The translations under genes were made by a program, and so were the position numbers. A model generated the notes under the pieces. The model saw only the letters and a program-made list of their open reading frames with translations. It made no database searches and was not told the origin of the DNA. From Pseudomonadota bacterium (GTDB taxonomy: Bacteria; Pseudomonadota; Alphaproteobacteria; Rhizobiales; Xanthobacteraceae), in assembly GCA_023404675.1 (NCBI GenBank), contig JAEYAW010000033.1:1-64000 (forward strand): 64,000 nt of DNA, read 5' to 3'. Positions 53,039 to 61,341 of this stretch are shown one piece after another. The first letter of the stretch is position 1, and the number at the start of each line of letters is the position of its first letter.

Positions 53039-53257
53039 ATGCCGCTCACCACCACATCGAATTTCAGCGATCCCGATACGGCGTTTCGCCGCATCGTGGA
53101 GGCGCATCGCGGACTGAGCGACGACGACAGCACGCTGTTCGACGCCGCGCTGCTTCTGATTCTCGCCAACCACATCGGCGATGTCGCCGTGCTCGACGAG
53201 GCCATCGCGCTCGCGAGGCGCAGCCTCGCTCCGGCGGCTCCTTCATCAACTGCATAA
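53039..53257 (+). CDS. DUF2783 protein, 72 aa
   Basis: Small protein of the DUF2783 family, recognised by FSDPDTAFRRIVEAHRGLSDDDS and a C-terminal helical part LLILANHIGDVAVLDEAIALAR. AGAGGTG stands just upstream of the ATG at 53039, which is preferred over the GTG at 53033. It lies between the flavin monooxygenase (9-bp gap) and the MBL-fold gene (10-bp gap), a conserved arrangement as far as I recall. It may be an accessory subunit of the monooxygenase; no activity is known. Confidence 0.8.
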   Translation: MPLTTTSNFSDPDTAFRRIVEAHRGLSDDDSTLFDAALLLILANHIGDVAVLDEAIALARRSLAPAAPSSTA

Positions 53258-53267
53258 AGGATCACGA

Positions 53268-54236
53268 ATGACGGCCGCCGCCAGCACAAAGGGCTTTGCC
53301 TCCACCAGCGATCTCGCCGAGAAGACTGTGACGTTCTCCGAGATCGGCCCAGATCTGTACGCCTTCACCGCGCAGGGCGATCCCAACACGGGTGTCATCG
53401 TCGGCGACGATGGCTGCATCGTGTTCGATGCACAGGCGACGCCCGCGATGGCCCGCGGCGTGGTGGAGCGCGTGCGCACGGTCACCGACAAGCCGATCAA
53501 ATACGTGGTGCTGTCGCACTACCACGCGGTGCGCGTGCTCGGCGCGTCCGCCTACGATGCCCAGAACGTCGTGGCCTCGCAGGAGACCCGCCGTCTCGTT
53601 GCCGAACGCGGCCAACAGGACTGGGAGTCCGAATATGGCCGCTTCCCGCGCCTGTTTCAGGATGCCGGCAGCATCCCCGGCCTGACCTGGCCGACACTGA
53701 CATTCGAGAGCGCGATGACGCTTTATCTCGGCAAGCGCGAGGTGAAGCTGATGCATCTCGGCGCGGGCCACACCTCCGGCGATATCGTCGCCTGGGTGCC
53801 CGATGCCGAAGTGATGTTCTCCGGCGACCTCATCGAATATCATTCGGCCTGCTATTGCGGCGATGCACATCTGCGCGAGTGGCCGATGACGCTCAGCGAG
53901 ATTCGCGAGTTCAATCCGAAGGCCATCGCGCCGGGGCGCGGCGATGCGCTGAACGGCATCGGGGTCGGCCGCGAGGCCATCGCCATGACGCGCGATTTCG
54001 TCACGACGCTCTATGGTGCCGCGGAAGCATCGGTCGCGAAGGCGTGCAGCCTCAAGGAGACCATGGCTGCGACGCGCGAGGTGATGGATCCGAAATTCGC
54101 GAGCTTCGCGATCTACGAGCATTGCCTGCCGTTCAATGTCTCGCGCGCCTATGATGAGGCGTCCGGCATCGACGATCCGGTGATCTGGACGGCGGAACGC
54201 GACCGCGAGATGTGGGCGGCCCTTCAGGGAGAGTGA
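53268..54236 (+). CDS. MBL-fold metallohydrolase-like protein with partial metal site, 322 aa
   Basis: Metallo-beta-lactamase fold: N-terminal strands (GPDLYAFTAQGDPNTGVIVGDDGCIVFDAQ), a motif 1 that reads HYHAVR (residues 84-89) instead of HxHxDH, GHTSGD with His168 and FSGD with Asp187. The first-site histidines remain, but the Asp and His of the second metal site are Val and Arg, so at most one metal is likely. The start at 53268 follows the DUF2783 gene by 10 bp, and its stop is 2 bp before hmgA. Operon position implies a role in aromatic or homogentisate catabolism, substrate unknown. Confidence 0.83.
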   Translation: MTAAASTKGFASTSDLAEKTVTFSEIGPDLYAFTAQGDPNTGVIVGDDGCIVFDAQATPAMARGVVERVRTVTDKPIKYVVLSHYHAVRVLGASAYDAQNVVASQETRRLVAERGQQDWESEYGRFPRLFQDAGSIPGLTWPTLTFESAMTLYLGKREVKLMHLGAGHTSGDIVAWVPDAEVMFSGDLIEYHSACYCGDAHLREWPMTLSEIREFNPKAIAPGRGDALNGIGVGREAIAMTRDFVTTLYGAAEASVAKACSLKETMAATREVMDPKFASFAIYEHCLPFNVSRAYDEASGIDDPVIWTAERDREMWAALQGE

Positions 54237-54238
54237 CC

Positions 54239-55585
54239 ATGAACTACAATGTGGCTCCTGACGGCGTGTCGAAATCCAGCGCGCAGGTGACGCCGGGTTA
54301 CATGTCCGGATTCGGCAACAGCTTCGAGACCGAGGCGCTGCCGGGGGCGCTGCCGATCGGGCGCAACTCGCCGCAGCGCTGCGCCTATGGGCTCTATGCC
54401 GAGCAATTGTCCGGCTCGCCCTTCACCGCGCCGCGTGGGGCCAATGAGCGCTCGTGGCTCTATCGCATCCGCCCCTCGGTGAAGCATTCGGGGCGCTTCC
54501 GCAAGATCGACGCCGGGCTGTGGCGGACGGCGCCGTGTCCCGAATACGATCAGACCATCGGCCAGTTGCGCTGGGATCCGCAGCCGGTCCCGTCCGAGGC
54601 CGTAACGTTCCTTCAGGGCGTGCGGACCATGACGACGGCGGGTGACGCCGGCACGCAGGCCGGGATGGCCGCGCATGTCTATCTCATCACCGCGTCGATG
54701 GTGGATCAGCACTTTTACAATGCTGACGGCGAGATGCTGTTCGTGCCGCAGCAGGGCAATTTGCGTTTCGTCACCGAGTTCGGCGTGATCGACGCCTCGC
54801 CCTGCGAGATCGTGGTGATTCCGCGCGGCGTCAAATTCCGCGTCGAGGTGACGGCCGGACCGGCGCGTGGTTATCTCTGCGAGAACTACGGCGGCGCGTT
54901 CACGTTGCCGGAGCGCGGTCCGATCGGTGCGAACTGTCTCGCCAACGCACGCGATTTCCTCACGCCCATCGCGGCTTACGAGGATCGCGACGTGCCGACC
55001 GAACTGGTGGTGAAGTGGGGCGGTGCGTTCTATTCCACCACGCTGCCGCACTCGCCCATCGACGTCGTGGCGTGGCACGGCAACTACGCGCCTTACAAAT
55101 ACGATCTGCGGACATTCTCGCCCGTCGGCGCCATCGCCTTCGATCATCCGGACCCGTCGATCTTCACCGTGCTGACGTCTCCGTCGGAGACGGCGGGCAC
55201 GGCGAACATCGACTTCGTGATCTTTCCCGAGCGCTGGATGGTGGCGGACAACACCTTTCGCCCGCCATGGTATCACATGAACATCATGTCCGAGTTCATG
55301 GGGCTGGTGCAGGGCGTCTACGACGCCAAGCCGCAGGGCTTTGTGCCGGGCGGCATCAGCCTGCACAACATGATGCTGCCTCACGGTCCGGACAGGGATG
55401 CGTTCGAGCACGCCAGTTTCAGCGAGCTGAAGCCGGTGAAGCTTGCCAACACCATGGCCTTCATGTTCGAGACGCGGTTCCCGCAGCGGGTTACGGAATA
55501 TGCGATGACCTCGGCCACGTTGCAGAATAACTACGCCGACTGCTGGAGCGGACTTGAAAAGCGGTTCGACCCGACGCGGCCGTGA
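54239..55585 (+). CDS. hmgA: Homogentisate 1,2-dioxygenase, 448 aa
   Basis: Cleaves homogentisate to 4-maleylacetoacetate with a mononuclear Fe(II). The cupin-type family is matched throughout: YMSGFGNSFETEALPGALP at the N-terminus, NFPxx-type substrate region GNYAPYKYDL, and the metal-binding PPWYHMNIMSEFMGL, where His and Glu are six apart as in the known enzyme, followed by the LPHGPD histidine. Length is normal (about 440). The ATG at 54239 has AGGGAGAG upstream, overlapping the end of the MBL gene, so it is translationally coupled. fahA follows after 153 bp containing an inverted repeat. Confidence 0.96.
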   Translation: MNYNVAPDGVSKSSAQVTPGYMSGFGNSFETEALPGALPIGRNSPQRCAYGLYAEQLSGSPFTAPRGANERSWLYRIRPSVKHSGRFRKIDAGLWRTAPCPEYDQTIGQLRWDPQPVPSEAVTFLQGVRTMTTAGDAGTQAGMAAHVYLITASMVDQHFYNADGEMLFVPQQGNLRFVTEFGVIDASPCEIVVIPRGVKFRVEVTAGPARGYLCENYGGAFTLPERGPIGANCLANARDFLTPIAAYEDRDVPTELVVKWGGAFYSTTLPHSPIDVVAWHGNYAPYKYDLRTFSPVGAIAFDHPDPSIFTVLTSPSETAGTANIDFVIFPERWMVADNTFRPPWYHMNIMSEFMGLVQGVYDAKPQGFVPGGISLHNMMLPHGPDRDAFEHASFSELKPVKLANTMAFMFETRFPQRVTEYAMTSATLQNNYADCWSGLEKRFDPTRP

Positions 55586-55603
55586 GTTTCCGGAAATGTT
55601 TCC

Positions 55604-55681
55604 GTCATTCCGGGATGCGTGCTCCAGGCCGCGTTCACGCGCGTCTTCAACGTGCTGCCCTTCGGGACAACCCGGAATGAC
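55604..55681. repeat. Inverted repeat (extragenic palindrome) between hmgA and fahA
   Basis: GTCATTCCGGG (55604-55614) and its perfect complement CCCGGAATGAC (55671-55681) enclose 56 bases. It is one of the rhizobial dispersed palindrome types (GTCAT...ATGAC ends, as in the 61213 element). It lies inside an operon and could form a long hairpin in the mRNA. Confidence 0.65.
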
Positions 55682-55738
55682 TGTGCCACCTGCATTTCCT
55701 CCGCGTGAGGGCCGCTTTTGTACCGAGGACCACGTTCC

Positions 55739-57010
55739 GTGACCCACCCCAACGATCCAGCACTGCGCTCGTTCATCGATGTCGAGCCGGCATCCGACTT
55801 TCCGATCCAGAACCTGCCTTATGGGGTGTTCTCGATCGGCGATGATGCGCCGCGCGTCGGCGTCGCCATCGGCGAATACGTGCTCGATCTTGCCGCGTTG
55901 GAAGAAGCGGGTTTGCTCAAGGCGGACGGCGGATCGGGTGTGTTCGCGCAAGGGGCGCTGAATCCGTTCATGGCGCTGGGGCCGCATGTCTGGTCGGCGG
56001 TGCGGGCGCGCATTTCGCAGCTGCTGTGCCACGACACTGCCGAACTACGTGATAACGCGTCGCTGCGCGCCCGCGCCCTGCGCCCCCGCGCGCAGGCGAC
56101 GATGCATCGGCCGTTCGTCGTGTCCGGCTATACGGACTTCTTCGCCTCGAAAGAGCACGCGACCAATACCGGCACGATGTTTCGCGGCCGGGATAATGCA
56201 CTGCTGCCGAACTGGTTCTACATTCCGATCGCCTATAACGGCCGCGCCTCGACCGTGGTGGTGAGCGGGACGCCATTTCATCGCCCGCGCGGGCAGCTGA
56301 AGGCGCCCGAGGCCCCGGCCCCGGTGTTCGCGCCGTGCCGGAAGCTCGATTTCGAGCTTGAGATGGGTGTCGTGGTCGGTGGCTCATCCGCGATGGGAAG
56401 GCGGCTGAGCGAGCGTGAGGCGGACGAGATGATCTTCGGCTTCACGCTGCTGAACGACTGGAGCGCGCGCGACATCCAGTCGTGGGAGTATGTGCCGCTG
56501 GGGCCGTTTCAGGCCAAGGCCTTCGCGACGACCATCGGCGCGTGGGTGGTGACGCGCGAGGCGCTCGAACCGTTCCGCGTTCATGGCCCGGCTCAGGATC
56601 CGGAGCCGCTCGCCTATCTGCAGCAACTGGGCGCGAACAACTACGACATCAACCTTGAGGCCGCGCTGCGGCCCGCGGGAGCCAATGAGGCGACCGTCAT
56701 CACCCGCACCAACTTCAAATACATGTACTGGTCGGCGGTGCAGCAGCTTGTCCATCACGCCTCATCAGGCTGCGCGATGACTATCGGAGACCTGCTCGGC
56801 TCGGGCACCATCTCGGGCCCTGAGAAGGATCAGCGTGGCAGCCTGCTCGAAATCTCGTGGAATGGCACAGAGCCGTTGGCGCTGCCGGGCGGCGTCACGC
56901 GCACCTTCTTTGAGGATGGCGATTCGCTCACGCTGCGCGGCTGGTGTCAGGGCGACGGCTATCGCATCGGCTTCGGCGAGGTGGAGGGGACGGTGCTGCC
57001 GGCCGTCTAG
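55739..57010 (+). CDS. fahA: Fumarylacetoacetase, 423 aa
   Basis: Hydrolyses fumarylacetoacetate to fumarate and acetoacetate, the last step of tyrosine degradation. It has the N-terminal SH3-like domain (FPIQNLPYGVFSI) and the FAH hydrolase domain with SGYTDFFASKEHATN (about residue 122), LDFELEMGVVVG and NDWSARDIQSWEYVPLGPFQAK, which carry metal and substrate ligands. I start at the GTG at 55739, since AGGA lies nine bases upstream and no ATG fits; the TTG at 55718 is less likely. Convergent with the Lrp-type gene, 14 bp apart. Confidence 0.95.
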   Translation: MTHPNDPALRSFIDVEPASDFPIQNLPYGVFSIGDDAPRVGVAIGEYVLDLAALEEAGLLKADGGSGVFAQGALNPFMALGPHVWSAVRARISQLLCHDTAELRDNASLRARALRPRAQATMHRPFVVSGYTDFFASKEHATNTGTMFRGRDNALLPNWFYIPIAYNGRASTVVVSGTPFHRPRGQLKAPEAPAPVFAPCRKLDFELEMGVVVGGSSAMGRRLSEREADEMIFGFTLLNDWSARDIQSWEYVPLGPFQAKAFATTIGAWVVTREALEPFRVHGPAQDPEPLAYLQQLGANNYDINLEAALRPAGANEATVITRTNFKYMYWSAVQQLVHHASSGCAMTIGDLLGSGTISGPEKDQRGSLLEISWNGTEPLALPGGVTRTFFEDGDSLTLRGWCQGDGYRIGFGEVEGTVLPAV

Positions 57011-57024
57011 CCGGCGGCTCGGGG

Positions 57025-57498
57025 CTATCGTGATGGTCTGATCGGCAGTTTCTGCGTTGTCTTCAGTCGCTCCAGCACGATGGACGAACGGACATGCGCG
57101 ACGCTGCGATGGGGCATCAGCACGTCGTTGACGATGTCCGCGAGTCCCTTCAGGTCGCGCAGCGCGATCTTGAGCAGATAGTCCGAGTCGCCCGTCAGCG
57201 CATAGGCCTCCAGAATGTCGTCCACGCGCTGCACCAGCTTGCGGAAATGCTGGGCGTTGTCCGGTGAGTGCGTGGCGAGCTGGATATGGACGAAGGCGAT
57301 CACGTCGAAGCCGAGCGCCGGCGCGGACAGCATCGCGCGATAGCCCTCGATCACGCCGTCCTGCTCCAGCCGCATGCGCCGCCGCGAGCATTGCGAGGCG
57401 GATAGTCCGACCCGCTCGCCCAGTTCCTGGTTGGTGAGGCGGCCGTCATCCTGCAGCGCGGCGAGCAGCTTCAGATCGGAGGGATCGAGTTCAATCAT
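57025..57498 (-). CDS. Lrp/AsnC-family transcriptional regulator, 157 aa
   Basis: N-terminal winged helix (DPSDLKLLAALQDDGRLTNQELGERVGLSASQCSRRRMRLE, residues about 5-45) and C-terminal RAM/ligand-binding domain (about 65-145). Divergent from hppD, with a perfect 17-bp palindrome between the two starts at 57517-57533. It is the probable regulator of hppD and may respond to tyrosine, phenylalanine or a pathway intermediate, as Lrp-type regulators of tyrosine catabolism do. The start at 57498 (MIELDPS) is standard for the family; the longer frame to 59001 is antisense to hppD. Confidence 0.92.
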   Translation of the reverse strand: MIELDPSDLKLLAALQDDGRLTNQELGERVGLSASQCSRRRMRLEQDGVIEGYRAMLSAPALGFDVIAFVHIQLATHSPDNAQHFRKLVQRVDDILEAYALTGDSDYLLKIALRDLKGLADIVNDVLMPHRSVAHVRSSIVLERLKTTQKLPIRPSR

Positions 57499-57516
57499 GC
57501 GGAAAATCCAACACAT

Positions 57517-57533
57517 ATGCACGAACCGTGCAT
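57517..57533. promoter_or_regulatory. Perfect palindrome: candidate Lrp-type operator for hppD
   Basis: ATGCACG-AAC-CGTGCAT, 7-bp arms with a 3-base centre, sits 19 bases upstream of the regulator start and 82 bases upstream of hppD. Size matches Lrp/AsnC dimer sites. It would allow autoregulation and control of hppD. Confidence 0.6.
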
Positions 57534-57615
57534 CATAGTGGCATAGGCCGGCGACTTTGCACACTCCATGCGGCCATCCCGTGCGATCCTGATCCGAAAC
57601 AGGGAGAGAGCCGCC

Positions 57616-58734
57616 ATGGGACCGTTTCCGCACGACGCACCGCCCGCCACCATCTCCGAGCAGAATCCGATGGGCACGGACGGCTTCGAGTTCGTCGAAT
57701 ACGCCCATCCCGAGCCGGAGCAACTGCACGCGCTGTTCAGGCTGATGGGCTACACGCCCGTTGCGCGCCATCGCAGCAAGAAGATCACGGTGTATCGTCA
57801 GGGCGACGTGAACTATCTCGTCAACGAGGAGCCCGGCACGCATGGCTTCATGTTCGTGACCGAGCACGGCCCCTGCGCGCCGTCGATGGCGTTCCGCGTC
57901 GTCGACGCGCAGCAGGCTTACGAGCGGGCTCTCAGCCTCGGCGCAGAGCCGGCGGGCGCGACATCGCAGCAGAAGACGCTCGACGTTCCGGCGATCAGGG
58001 GAATCGGCGGCAGTCTTTTGTATTTCGTCGATCGTTACGGCGCGAAGGGCTCGCCCTATGACGCCGAGTTCGAGTGGATCGGTGCGCGCGATCCGAGGCC
58101 GGAAGGCGTCGGCCTGCACTACATCGATCATCTCACCCACAATGTTCATCGCGGGCGCATGGATGTATGGACGGGCTTCTACGGGAAGCTGTTCAACTTC
58201 CGCCAGATCCGGTTCTTCGATATCGAGGGCCGCGCGTCGGGGCTGTTCTCGCGCGCGCTGACGAGCCCGGACGGCAAGATCCGCATTCCGATCAACGAGG
58301 ATGCCGGCGACGCGGGGCAGATCGAGGAATATCTGAATGTCTATCGCGGCGAGGGCATCCAGCACATCGCCTGCGGCGTGAAGGATATTTACTCGGCCAT
58401 CGAGACGCTGCGCGCGCAGGGGCTGCCATTCATGCCGTCGCCGCCCGCAACCTATTTCGAGCGCATCGACGCGCGCCTGCCGGGACACGGCGAGGACATC
58501 GCGCGGCTGGAAAAGAACGGCATCCTGATCGACGGCGAGGGCGTCGTCGATGGCGGTCACACCAAGGTTCTGCTGCAGATTTTTTCGGCGAACGCGATCG
58601 GGCCGATCTTCTTCGAGTTCATCCAGCGCAAGGGTGATGACGGATTCGGCGAGGGCAACTTCAAGGCGCTGTTCGAGTCCATCGAGGAGGACCAGATCCG
58701 GCGTGGCGTACTGCCGCTCAGGGGTGCGGCATAA
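57616..58734 (+). CDS. hppD: 4-Hydroxyphenylpyruvate dioxygenase, 372 aa
   Basis: Converts 4-hydroxyphenylpyruvate to homogentisate, feeding hmgA. It has two VOC-type domains; the C-terminal one binds Fe(II) with His172 (LHYIDHLTH), His250 (IQHIACGV) and Glu334 (IFFEFIQRKG). The terminal helix (FGEGNFKALFESIEEDQIRRGVL) that closes the active site is present. Start ATG at 57616 with AGGGAGAG upstream. Divergent from its putative Lrp-type regulator. No tyrosine aminotransferase or phenylalanine hydroxylase is in the window. Confidence 0.97.
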   Translation: MGPFPHDAPPATISEQNPMGTDGFEFVEYAHPEPEQLHALFRLMGYTPVARHRSKKITVYRQGDVNYLVNEEPGTHGFMFVTEHGPCAPSMAFRVVDAQQAYERALSLGAEPAGATSQQKTLDVPAIRGIGGSLLYFVDRYGAKGSPYDAEFEWIGARDPRPEGVGLHYIDHLTHNVHRGRMDVWTGFYGKLFNFRQIRFFDIEGRASGLFSRALTSPDGKIRIPINEDAGDAGQIEEYLNVYRGEGIQHIACGVKDIYSAIETLRAQGLPFMPSPPATYFERIDARLPGHGEDIARLEKNGILIDGEGVVDGGHTKVLLQIFSANAIGPIFFEFIQRKGDDGFGEGNFKALFESIEEDQIRRGVLPLRGAA

Positions 58735-58741
58735 GAAAAAT

Positions 58742-58776
58742 GCCGCGGCAATGTTACTTACAAACATTACCGCGGC
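58742..58776 (-). terminator. Long palindrome after hppD with U-run only in the antisense direction
   Basis: GCCGCGGCAATGTT (58742-58755) and AACATTACCGCGGC (58763-58776) pair over 14 bp with one mismatch. On the plus strand an A-run precedes it and no T-run follows; on the minus strand ATTTTTCTTAT follows. It may still stop hppD transcripts, but the layout fits a terminator for leftward transcription. Confidence 0.45.
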
Positions 58777-58831
58777 GCACGCGCGCGGAAGTGCTGCATC
58801 GCGAGTTGCAGCTTTTGCGATGCGGTGATCG

Positions 58832-58860
58832 TTGACGCTCTTTTTGAGCGATTCTATCCT
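58832..58860 (+). promoter_or_regulatory. Sigma-70-like promoter of the PQQ-alcohol dehydrogenase
   Basis: TTGACG (58832-58837), 17 bases, TATCCT (58855-58860), about 42 bases upstream of the start. A perfect CGCTC/GAGCG dyad (58836-58850) with a TTTTT centre lies between the boxes and could be a repressor site. Confidence 0.5.
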
Positions 58861-58901
58861 TATCCCCAGAGTCCGGCAGAGGCTCAAAGGGAGAGGAAAC
58901 G

Positions 58902-61178
58902 ATGACGACGAGGCCGCAGGGTTTGCGCGCACGCGCGCGTTTGCATCAACACATCGAACATGATGAGCGTCGGGGATCGCCGGGCGATTCCGCTCCCGCA
59001 AGCCGCCGCGGTTTCTCCGCCGGCGGCTTTTTTGTGTCGGGTGTCATTGCAGCAGGGATCGGTGCAGCGGGGATCGGCGCGCTGGCGCTCGGCGGTTTTG
59101 CATGGGCTCAGGACGCGGCGAAGGGATCGCCGCAGCACATCAAGGCGGTGACCTCGGCGGTGGATACATCCGCCATCAAGTCCAATGCCGCCACGACCAG
59201 GGACTGGCTGTCCTACGGCCTCGATTACGGCGAGACGCGCTTCAGCAAGCTCGACCAGATCAACGCCGACAATGTGAAGCGGCTTGGGCCCGCATGGACC
59301 TATGATCTCGAATCCATTCGCGGCGTCGAGGCGACGCCCATCGTCGTCGACGGCATCATGTATGTTAGCGCGTCGTGGAGCGTGGTCCACGCCATCGATG
59401 TGCGCACGGGCAAGCGGCTGTGGTCGTTCGATCCGGAGGTTGATCGCTCGAAGGGTTATCGCGGCTGCTGCGATGTCGTGAACAGGGGCGTCGCGCTCTA
59501 CAAGGGCAAGGTGTTCGTCGGCGCTTATGACGGGCGGCTGATCGCACTGGATGCTGCGAGCGGAAAGAAGGTGTGGGAGAAAGACACCATCATCGATCAT
59601 GCCCATTCCTACACCATCACCGGCGCGCCGCGCGTGGTGAATGGCAAGGTCGTCATCGGGAATGGCGGCGCGGAATACGGTGTGCGCGGCTATGTGACGG
59701 CCTATGACGCCGAGACCGGCAATCAGGCCTGGCGCTGGTTCACGGTGCCCGGCGATCCGTCGAAGCCGTTCGAGGACGAGTCGATGGAGAAGGCCGCGAA
59801 GACCTGGGATCCCGCCGGCAAGTGGTGGGTCGCGGGCGGCGGCGGCACCGCGTGGGACACCATCACCTTCGATCCCGATCTGAACCTCGTCTATATCGGC
59901 ACCGGCAACGGCTCGCCGTGGAACAGCAAGCTGCGCAGCCCTGCGGGCGGCGACAATCTCTATCTTGCCTCGCTGGTGGCGCTGAACGCCGACACCGGAA
60001 AATATGTCTGGCACTATCAGGAGACGCCGGCCGATCACTGGGACTACACCTCGACCCAGCCGATGATTCTGGCGGACATCACCATCGATGGCCAGCCGCG
60101 CAAGGTGATCCTGCACGCGCCGAAGAACGGCTTCTTCTATGTGGTGGATCGCACCAACGGACAGTTCATCTCGGCGAAGAACTACGTGGATGTGAACTGG
60201 GCGACGGGCTACGATGCGAACGGACGGCCCATCGAAGTCGCGGCGGCGCGCGGCGACAAGCCGTATGATTCCATCCCCGGTCCATATGGTGCGCACAACT
60301 GGCACCCGATGTCGTTCAATCCGCAGACCGGCCTTGTCTATCTTCCGGCGCAGAACGTTCCTGTGAACTTCATGCCGCAGAAGGAGATCACCTTCAACAA
60401 GCCGAAGCCCGGCGATTTTCAGGGAACAACGGGCTGGAATCTCGGGCAGGTGATGAACAGCGTCCCACCGCAGAGCAAGCCGTTCGGCCGGCTGATCGCG
60501 TGGGATCCGGTGCAGCAGAAGGAAGTCTGGCGGGCGGAATATGCATCGCCGTGGAATGGCGGCACGCTGACGACCGCCGGCAATTTGGTGTTTCAGGGCA
60601 CGGCGGACGGGCGATTCATCGCCTATCATGCCAAGACCGGCGAGAAGCTGTGGGAGACGCCGCTCGGCACCGGCGCGGTGGCGGGACCTGCGACATATAT
60701 GGTGGACGGCAAGCAGTATGTCTCGATCGCGGTCGGCTGGGGCGGCGTATACGGCATCTCGCAGCGCGCCACCGAGCGCGAGGGGGCCGGAACGGTCTAT
60801 ACGTTCGTCATCGACGGCAAGGCGCCGCTGCCCGCGTTCACAAAGTATCAGATCGGCAATCTGGTGCAGGGCGTGAAGTATGATCCGAAGGACGTCGAGA
60901 TGGGCACCGCGCTCTATGTCTCGGGCTGCGTCGGCTGTCACGGCGTGCCGGGCGTGGATCGCGGCGGCAACGTCAAGAACCTCGGCTACTCGACGCCGGA
61001 GACGATCAGCAACCTGAAGGACATCGTCTTCAACGGGCCGTTTCAGGATCGCGGCATGCCGGATTTCACCGGCAAGCTGACCGAGGCGGACGTCACAAAG
61101 ATCCAGGCGTTCATTCAGGGCACGGCCGACGCGATCCGGCCCAAGCCCGCAGGGGAAACGGCTGGCGCGGCAAAGTAG
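58902..61178 (+). CDS. PQQ-dependent alcohol dehydrogenase with C-terminal cytochrome c (type II quinohemoprotein), 758 aa
   Basis: Periplasmic eight-bladed propeller dehydrogenase that oxidises alcohols (or related substrates) with PQQ and passes electrons to its own heme c. Visible are DVNRGVA after the vicinal disulfide GCC (near 185), the Trp-docking repeats, WDPAGKWWVAGGGGTAWDT near 305 and the heme site CVGCHG near 680. The N-terminus is long: about 37 polar residues, then SRRGFSAGGFFVSG and a hydrophobic stretch to AWAQ; the RR may mimic a Tat signal, but Sec export is expected. RBS GGGAGAGGAAAC. No PQQ synthesis or acceptor gene is adjacent. Confidence 0.92.
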   Translation: MTTRPQGLRARARLHQHIEHDERRGSPGDSAPASRRGFSAGGFFVSGVIAAGIGAAGIGALALGGFAWAQDAAKGSPQHIKAVTSAVDTSAIKSNAATTRDWLSYGLDYGETRFSKLDQINADNVKRLGPAWTYDLESIRGVEATPIVVDGIMYVSASWSVVHAIDVRTGKRLWSFDPEVDRSKGYRGCCDVVNRGVALYKGKVFVGAYDGRLIALDAASGKKVWEKDTIIDHAHSYTITGAPRVVNGKVVIGNGGAEYGVRGYVTAYDAETGNQAWRWFTVPGDPSKPFEDESMEKAAKTWDPAGKWWVAGGGGTAWDTITFDPDLNLVYIGTGNGSPWNSKLRSPAGGDNLYLASLVALNADTGKYVWHYQETPADHWDYTSTQPMILADITIDGQPRKVILHAPKNGFFYVVDRTNGQFISAKNYVDVNWATGYDANGRPIEVAAARGDKPYDSIPGPYGAHNWHPMSFNPQTGLVYLPAQNVPVNFMPQKEITFNKPKPGDFQGTTGWNLGQVMNSVPPQSKPFGRLIAWDPVQQKEVWRAEYASPWNGGTLTTAGNLVFQGTADGRFIAYHAKTGEKLWETPLGTGAVAGPATYMVDGKQYVSIAVGWGGVYGISQRATEREGAGTVYTFVIDGKAPLPAFTKYQIGNLVQGVKYDPKDVEMGTALYVSGCVGCHGVPGVDRGGNVKNLGYSTPETISNLKDIVFNGPFQDRGMPDFTGKLTEADVTKIQAFIQGTADAIRPKPAGETAGAAK

Positions 61179-61212
61179 AGACAAGGTACGCCGTTTGTAC
61201 TGCACTCTCCTC

Positions 61213-61297
61213 GTCATGGCCGGGCTTGACCCGGCCATCTCGCTTGGCAGGGCACTGCGTCCCTGCACGCGATCTCCGCAACAAGCGCGGGGATGAC
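61213..61297. repeat. Dispersed palindromic element between convergent genes
   Basis: ATGGCCGGG-CTTGA-CCCGGCCAT (61216-61238) is followed by GCAGGG/CCCTGC (61247-61266); the ends carry GTCAT and ATGAC. Its core is the reverse complement of the core at 19965-20005. It lies between the PQQ dehydrogenase and the enoyl-CoA hydratase and may act as a terminator for both. Confidence 0.7.
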
Positions 61298-61341
61298 CGC
61301 AACGTGAGTGTGAGGATCGGGAGACTCTGCCCCGCGCCAGA

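Noticed and set aside
58884..61268. Minus-strand open frame of 794 codons
   Set aside because: Antisense to the PQQ dehydrogenase; the plus-strand gene has all family motifs.
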